Below are positions 34,039-37,576 of a DNA stretch of 37,576 nucleotides, in pieces. The notes beneath the pieces are model-generated. The model did not search any database and had not been told where the DNA came from. It saw only the letters and a list, made by a program, of their open reading frames with translations. The stretch's first letter is position 1; each line of letters starts with the position of its first letter. Position numbers and translations under genes: made by a program. The DNA comes from Cytophagales bacterium (lineage in GTDB: Bacteria > Bacteroidota > Bacteroidia > Cytophagales > Microscillaceae). Location: contig JAAFIN010000015.1 of NCBI GenBank assembly GCA_013297825.1, forward strand, positions 1-37,576. The letters run 5' to 3'.

Positions 34039-34169
34039 GGTTCTCTGACAATTTTTGTGGAATGTGTTAAATTTATCCTTTATTTTTAATATAGAATATG
34101 GATAATCAAACCTGTAAGATTTTTAAAAACCTTATAGGTTTGTAACTCCACAAAAATTGTCAGATAACC
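34039..34169. mobile_element. 131-bp nested inverted-repeat element
   Basis: The outer arms (34039-34061, GGTTCTCTGACAATTTTTGT then GGA; 34147-34169) are inverted copies with 22 of 23 positions matching. Near the middle a second hairpin pairs AAACCTGTAAG (34108-34118) with CTTATAGGTTT (34131-34141). There is no coding capacity, so a non-autonomous MITE-like element is the simplest reading. Confidence 0.65.
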
Positions 34170-34286
34170 AAAATATCTAACTATAAAATTTAAAAAAACT
34201 TTATTGCTTAAATGCTTTCTAATCATTAAAATATAACTAAAAAATTAGTTGATTTTTTGAAATTTAGAAAAAATAAAAAAAATGTG

Positions 34287-34371
34287 TAATTTTGGGGCAA
34301 AATAAAATTTGGTTGTAAAAAATGGCTGTTTCATTTACCATTTACCATTCAACATTCAACATTAAAAAAAA
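34287..34371 (+). promoter_or_regulatory. TAnnTTTG box and GGCTGTTTCATTTACC leader of pyrG
   Basis: TAATTTTG (34287-34294) fits the -7 consensus without a well-placed -33 TTTG. From 34323 TGGCTGTTTCATTTACC and ATTTACC/ATTCAAC units run to an A-run and the pyrG ATG. AAAAAATGGCT occurs both at 34317-34327 and at 34367-34377, so the leader is flanked by an 11-bp direct repeat that includes the start codon. The upstream ATG (34322) opens a 25-codon frame that overlaps the pyrG start out of phase. Confidence 0.5.
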
Positions 34372-35988
34372 ATGGCTTCTGCTAAACACATTTTTGTAAC
34401 AGGTGGCGTAACATCTTCACTCGGAAAAGGCATTATTGCCTCGTCTTTGGCTAAAATATTACAAGCAAGAGGCTTTTCGGTTACTATCCAAAAATTTGAC
34501 CCTTATCTCAATATTGACCCTGGAACGCTTAATCCTTACGAACACGGTGAGTGTTATGTAACTGATGACGGTGCTGAAACTGACTTAGACTTAGGGCATT
34601 ATGAGAGATTTTTGAATATTCCTACCTCGCAGGCAAATAACATCACAACAGGCAGGATTTATTATCAAGTAATCCAACAAGAACGTCAAGGAGCATATTT
34701 GGGTAAAACAGTGCAGGTAATTCCACACATTACCAACGAAATAAAACGCAACTTTGTAAAACTTGACGAAACAGGAAAATATGACATCATCATCACCGAA
34801 ATAGGTGGTTGTGTGGGTGATATTGAAAGTTTGCCTTTTATAGAAGCAGTTAGGCAATTCAAATGGGAAAGAGGCAGTGAAAATGTGATGGTTATTCACC
34901 TTACACTTGTGCCTTATCTAAAATCTGCAGGCGAACTCAAAACCAAACCCTCACAACATTCTGTAAAACAGCTTTCAGAGGCAGGTATTCAACCTGATAT
35001 TTTGATTTGTAGGACAGAACAATCTTTGTCTGCGGAAATTCGCAAAAAATTGGCGTTGTTTTGCAATTTGGATTATAATTGTGTCATTGAAGCAAAAGAT
35101 ACAGACACCATTTATGGCGTTCCTTTGCTGATGCAAGAAGAAAAATTAGACGAAAGGGTTTTACAAAAATTGCGTTTAACTGCTCCAAAAACCGCAGATA
35201 TGACCGCTTGGCAAGAATTTGTTTGGCAATTAAAACGTCCAATGGAAGAAATTACGGTTGCTCTTGTGGGTAAATATGTGGAACTGCACGATGCATATAA
35301 ATCTATTGTAGAGGCATTTATTCACGCAGGCGTAAAACATCTTTGTAAAGTAAATATTCGTTGGGTGCAATCTGAATTATTAACTTTAGAAAATAATCTT
35401 TCGTTGTTGGAAAGTATAGATGGGATTTTGGTGGCTCCTGGTTTTGGGGAAAGGGGAATTGAAGGGAAAATAACAGCCATAAAATATGCAAGGGAAAATA
35501 ATATTCCGTTTTTTGGGATTTGTTTAGGAATGCAATGTGCTTGTGTGGAATTTGCAAGAAATGTATTAGGTTTTGAACATAGTGCTTCAACCGAAATGTC
35601 CAAAAATACGCCTTATCCAATCATTGACCTGATGGAAAACCAAAAAAACCTTACCCAAAAAGGCGGAACTATGCGACTTGGTGCTTACGCTTGTCAAGTA
35701 AAAAACAATACAAAGGCACACAAAGCATATAATTCGTTGCATATTCAGGAGCGACACCGACACCGTTACGAATTTAATAATCAATATTTAGAACAATTTG
35801 AAAGTGCTGGTATGATTTGTTCAGGGCTTAATCCTGAGAGTAAATTGGTGGAAATTGTAGAAATTCCTTCGCATATTTGGTTTGTAGGCACACAATTTCA
35901 CCCTGAACTCAAAAGCACTGTTGCCAATCCACACCCTTTGTTTGTGGGTTTTGTGGGGGCGTGTTTGGAGAAATCAAAAAATAATTAA
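34372..35988 (+). CDS. pyrG: CTP synthase
   Basis: A 538-residue enzyme that makes CTP from UTP, ATP and glutamine. The N-terminal synthetase domain has the P-loop-like [31 protein letters not shown] and [12 protein letters not shown]. The C-terminal class I glutamine amidotransferase domain has [12 protein letters not shown], the nucleophile C384 (FGICLGMQ), and H510/E512 (GTQFHPE). Full length and intact. It stands alone between repeat-rich spacers. Confidence 0.97.
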   Translation: MASAKHIFVTGGVTSSLGKGIIASSLAKILQARGFSVTIQKFDPYLNIDPGTLNPYEHGECYVTDDGAETDLDLGHYERFLNIPTSQANNITTGRIYYQVIQQERQGAYLGKTVQVIPHITNEIKRNFVKLDETGKYDIIITEIGGCVGDIESLPFIEAVRQFKWERGSENVMVIHLTLVPYLKSAGELKTKPSQHSVKQLSEAGIQPDILICRTEQSLSAEIRKKLALFCNLDYNCVIEAKDTDTIYGVPLLMQEEKLDERVLQKLRLTAPKTADMTAWQEFVWQLKRPMEEITVALVGKYVELHDAYKSIVEAFIHAGVKHLCKVNIRWVQSELLTLENNLSLLESIDGILVAPGFGERGIEGKITAIKYARENNIPFFGICLGMQCACVEFARNVLGFEHSASTEMSKNTPYPIIDLMENQKNLTQKGGTMRLGAYACQVKNNTKAHKAYNSLHIQERHRHRYEFNNQYLEQFESAGMICSGLNPESKLVEIVEIPSHIWFVGTQFHPELKSTVANPHPLFVGFVGACLEKSKNN

Positions 35989-36035
35989 AAATAGTGAAAT
36001 AATGATTTTTTGGTGATTTTTGTGGATTTATTGTT

Positions 36036-36323
36036 CCCCACGTTTCACGTGGGATTATTCTTGGTTAAAGCCTTTCAGGGCAGAGGCGATTGTTTCTGTT
36101 TCTCCGTCCAAACGCTTGGAGGGTTTAAAACCCTCCAAGCGTTGAAATCGTCTATATTTTTAATAAAATTTATTTTTTGCGTAAAAAAAATTACTAAAAA
36201 AATAATAAAATTTGACATTTTTTTAGAAACAATCGCCTCTGCCTTTCAGGGTTTTAATACAAAAAAACACATTTAAACAATCCCAAAGGGGTTCAATATC
36301 AATAACCCCACGTGAAACGTGGG
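36036..36323. mobile_element. Composite nested palindromic element downstream of pyrG
   Basis: The outer arms CCCACGTTTCACGTGGG (36037-36053) and its inverted copy (36307-36323) are each hairpins in themselves. Inner arms GGCAGAGGCGATTGTTTCT (36079-36097) and the exact inverted copy (36225-36243) follow, next to CCTTTCAGGG boxes. The 33-bp palindrome AACGCTTGGAGGGTTT... lies inside (36111-36143). Similar CCCTGAAAGGG and ACGTGGGG hairpins are dispersed in Bacteroidota genomes and recall REP/BIME-type arrays. The spacer contains no convincing gene. Confidence 0.7.
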
Positions 36324-36396
36324 TAAACAAAGATAATTTTTTTAACACCAAAAAAATATTTCACAAAAATTTTATATTTAACCAAAATTTAAAAAA

Positions 36397-36675
36397 ATGG
36401 CTTTTATCTCACTTATTGACGCAAAAACAATTTTTCAAAAACTTGAAAAAGGATTTATTCATGCTACTTCCTCTGACAAAGATGGTGATTATTCAGAATG
36501 GTATTTTGATAAATTAACCAAAAAAATAGCTTTTATGACCAAATCACTTGAAAATCCTGCTTATGTAAGTTCGCCTTTTTATAAAACCAAAGAGGATTTT
36601 ATAAAATTTTTGACTGAAATAGAAGAAGATAGTTATAATTATTCAAACTATAACATCAAAGATTTATTAGGTTAA
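36397..36675 (+). CDS. Small protein of unknown function (92 aa)
   Basis: A 92-residue acidic, soluble-looking protein (MAFISLIDAKTIFQKLEKGF..., EWYFDKLTKKIAFMTKSLEN, FLTEIEEDSYNYSNYNIKDL). I do not recognise a family. No signal peptide or membrane segment. It has an ATG start after an A-rich stretch and balanced coding character, so it is probably real. Its stop overlaps the convergent gene's stop by 4 bp. Confidence 0.6.
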   Translation: MAFISLIDAKTIFQKLEKGFIHATSSDKDGDYSEWYFDKLTKKIAFMTKSLENPAYVSSPFYKTKEDFIKFLTEIEEDSYNYSNYNIKDLLG

Positions 36676-37487
36676 AAATTATACGCCAAATTCACCATAA
36701 AATAACGTGATAAAAGTCTGCTATTAAAACTTGAAATTCCAAAATCTGTAGTTTCTACCTGCGAAAAATTATCTTTATTCAAAATATTATTTGCTATAAA
36801 TTCAAGTTCAAACCTGTATTTTTCGGGTCGGTGTCTTAGGCTTATATCCACAAAAAGATAATCTTGTGCTTGTTTTTGGGTATTTGGGATATAATAATTT
36901 GCGGTTGTTACAAAATACCAATTTTTTAAAGGCGTTGCAATGATTTTAAAAACATTGCTTAAATTCGTATTTATAAAAATATTATTTTGGTTTTTTGATT
37001 GACTTTGTGCAATAGAAAATGAATTATGAAAATTTATTTTTGCATCAAAAACCGTTCTAATATCCACTTCTCCGCTTATATTTTGGCTGGTATTATTACG
37101 CAATTCTGAATTATTAAGAATGTTTTTATAATTGGACATTGTGTAACCTACTTTTGTTTTTACAAACGCATCAATAAACGGAATATACGCATCTACATCA
37201 CCATTAAAACTCAAATTATTAGCATTTTGGGGAAGATAAAAAAATGTGGTGCGTGTGGTAGTTGGTGTAATATTAAAATTAGAGAAAAAATTTCCCTCAT
37301 TTTGTTGATAATTGATACCTGCATTTGCAAAAAACTGATTATAGTTATCTCTGTGGGCATATCTTAGCGAATATCCAAGATTTGTTTGCAAGTCAAGGTT
37401 TGCAATATTTTGGGAAACTGCTCTGTTATTGGTCAAAATATTATTTCCAAAAAGATTTAGACTTTGGACAAAGATAGTATTTTTCAA
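36672..37487 (-). pseudogene. C-terminal remnant of a TonB-dependent-type outer-membrane beta-barrel
   Basis: 271 residues of alternating amphipathic strands with aromatic turns (SLRYAHRDNYNQFFANAGINY, FNGDVDAYIPFIDAFVKTKV, YRFELEFIANNILNKDNF) ending in SRYFMVNLAYNF, the terminal Phe signature of outer-membrane barrels. It fits the end of a TonB-dependent receptor or CarboxypepD-regulated barrel. There is no signal peptide, plug domain or ATG: the frame opens at TTG and an in-frame TAG lies five codons upstream. The 89 bases beyond to the window end look non-coding. It is most likely a 5'-truncated gene; a frameshift just upstream is the alternative. Confidence 0.7.
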
Positions 37488-37576
37488 AAAACATAAGTTA
37501 GGCTATAACTCTGTAATATTAGAGTAGTATAAATTTATTTTTTGCAGAAATGTATCAATAAAGATAAAAAAAAGTT

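Noticed and set aside
36010-36276. 88-residue plus-strand frame downstream of pyrG
   Set aside because: It runs through the nested palindromic element and has no protein-like composition.

Overview
The window is AT-rich chromosomal DNA from a bacterium of the phylum Bacteroidota, probably in or near the Cytophagales. The assignment is an inference from four signs. A 2221-residue secreted protein ends in a type IX secretion (gliding-motility) C-terminal domain. Promoter-like boxes of the form TAnnTTTG occur. Shine-Dalgarno sites are absent before nearly all genes. Palindromic and heptanucleotide repeats of a kind common in this phylum fill the gaps. I saw no rRNA, tRNA, CRISPR array or complete insertion sequence.

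Layout. 1-603 is a gene-free 42-bp tandem array plus palindromes. 604-5207 (+) holds a WD40 propeller protein, an HlyD-type membrane-fusion protein with a strong terminator, and a small secreted protein. 5210-6067 (-) is a stand-alone DUF692/MNIO-type oxidase. 6237-8696 (+) is a secreted GH31 alpha-glucan enzyme. 8791-11530 (+) is a tightly overlapping three-gene unit: a putative PD-(D/E)XK restriction endonuclease, a 159-residue miniature protein-kinase-like protein, and an N6-adenine DNA methyltransferase. 11657-18415 (+) holds kbl, a second 42-bp array, feoA and feoB (separated by a 107-bp MITE-like element), a membrane-anchored alpha/beta hydrolase, an Rpn-like nuclease and ybeY.

18438-33512 (-) carries a KTSC protein, a MiaE-type tRNA hydroxylase, dapF, an exported FAD oxidoreductase, a P-loop kinase, an SRPBCC protein, an unrecognised 348-residue protein, a BioF-like enzyme, the giant NHL/Ig-like surface protein with four 84-residue tandem repeats, and a membrane DnaJ protein. 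33513-34371 is a gene-poor stretch with nested inverted repeats. It is followed by pyrG (+), a composite palindromic element, a small unknown protein, and the 5'-truncated C-terminal end of an outer-membrane beta-barrel (-).

Most genes are housekeeping or surface functions that do not form one pathway. The clearest system is the restriction-like unit at 8791-11530, where a kinase-fold protein lies between the putative nuclease and the methylase with start/stop overlaps on both sides. The second striking theme is the intergenic DNA. Short 7-bp repeat leaders of two families sit immediately upstream of the start codons of at least seven unrelated genes, always in the same orientation relative to the gene. 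Other repeat families supply stop codons, start regions or the last few codons of neighbouring genes.
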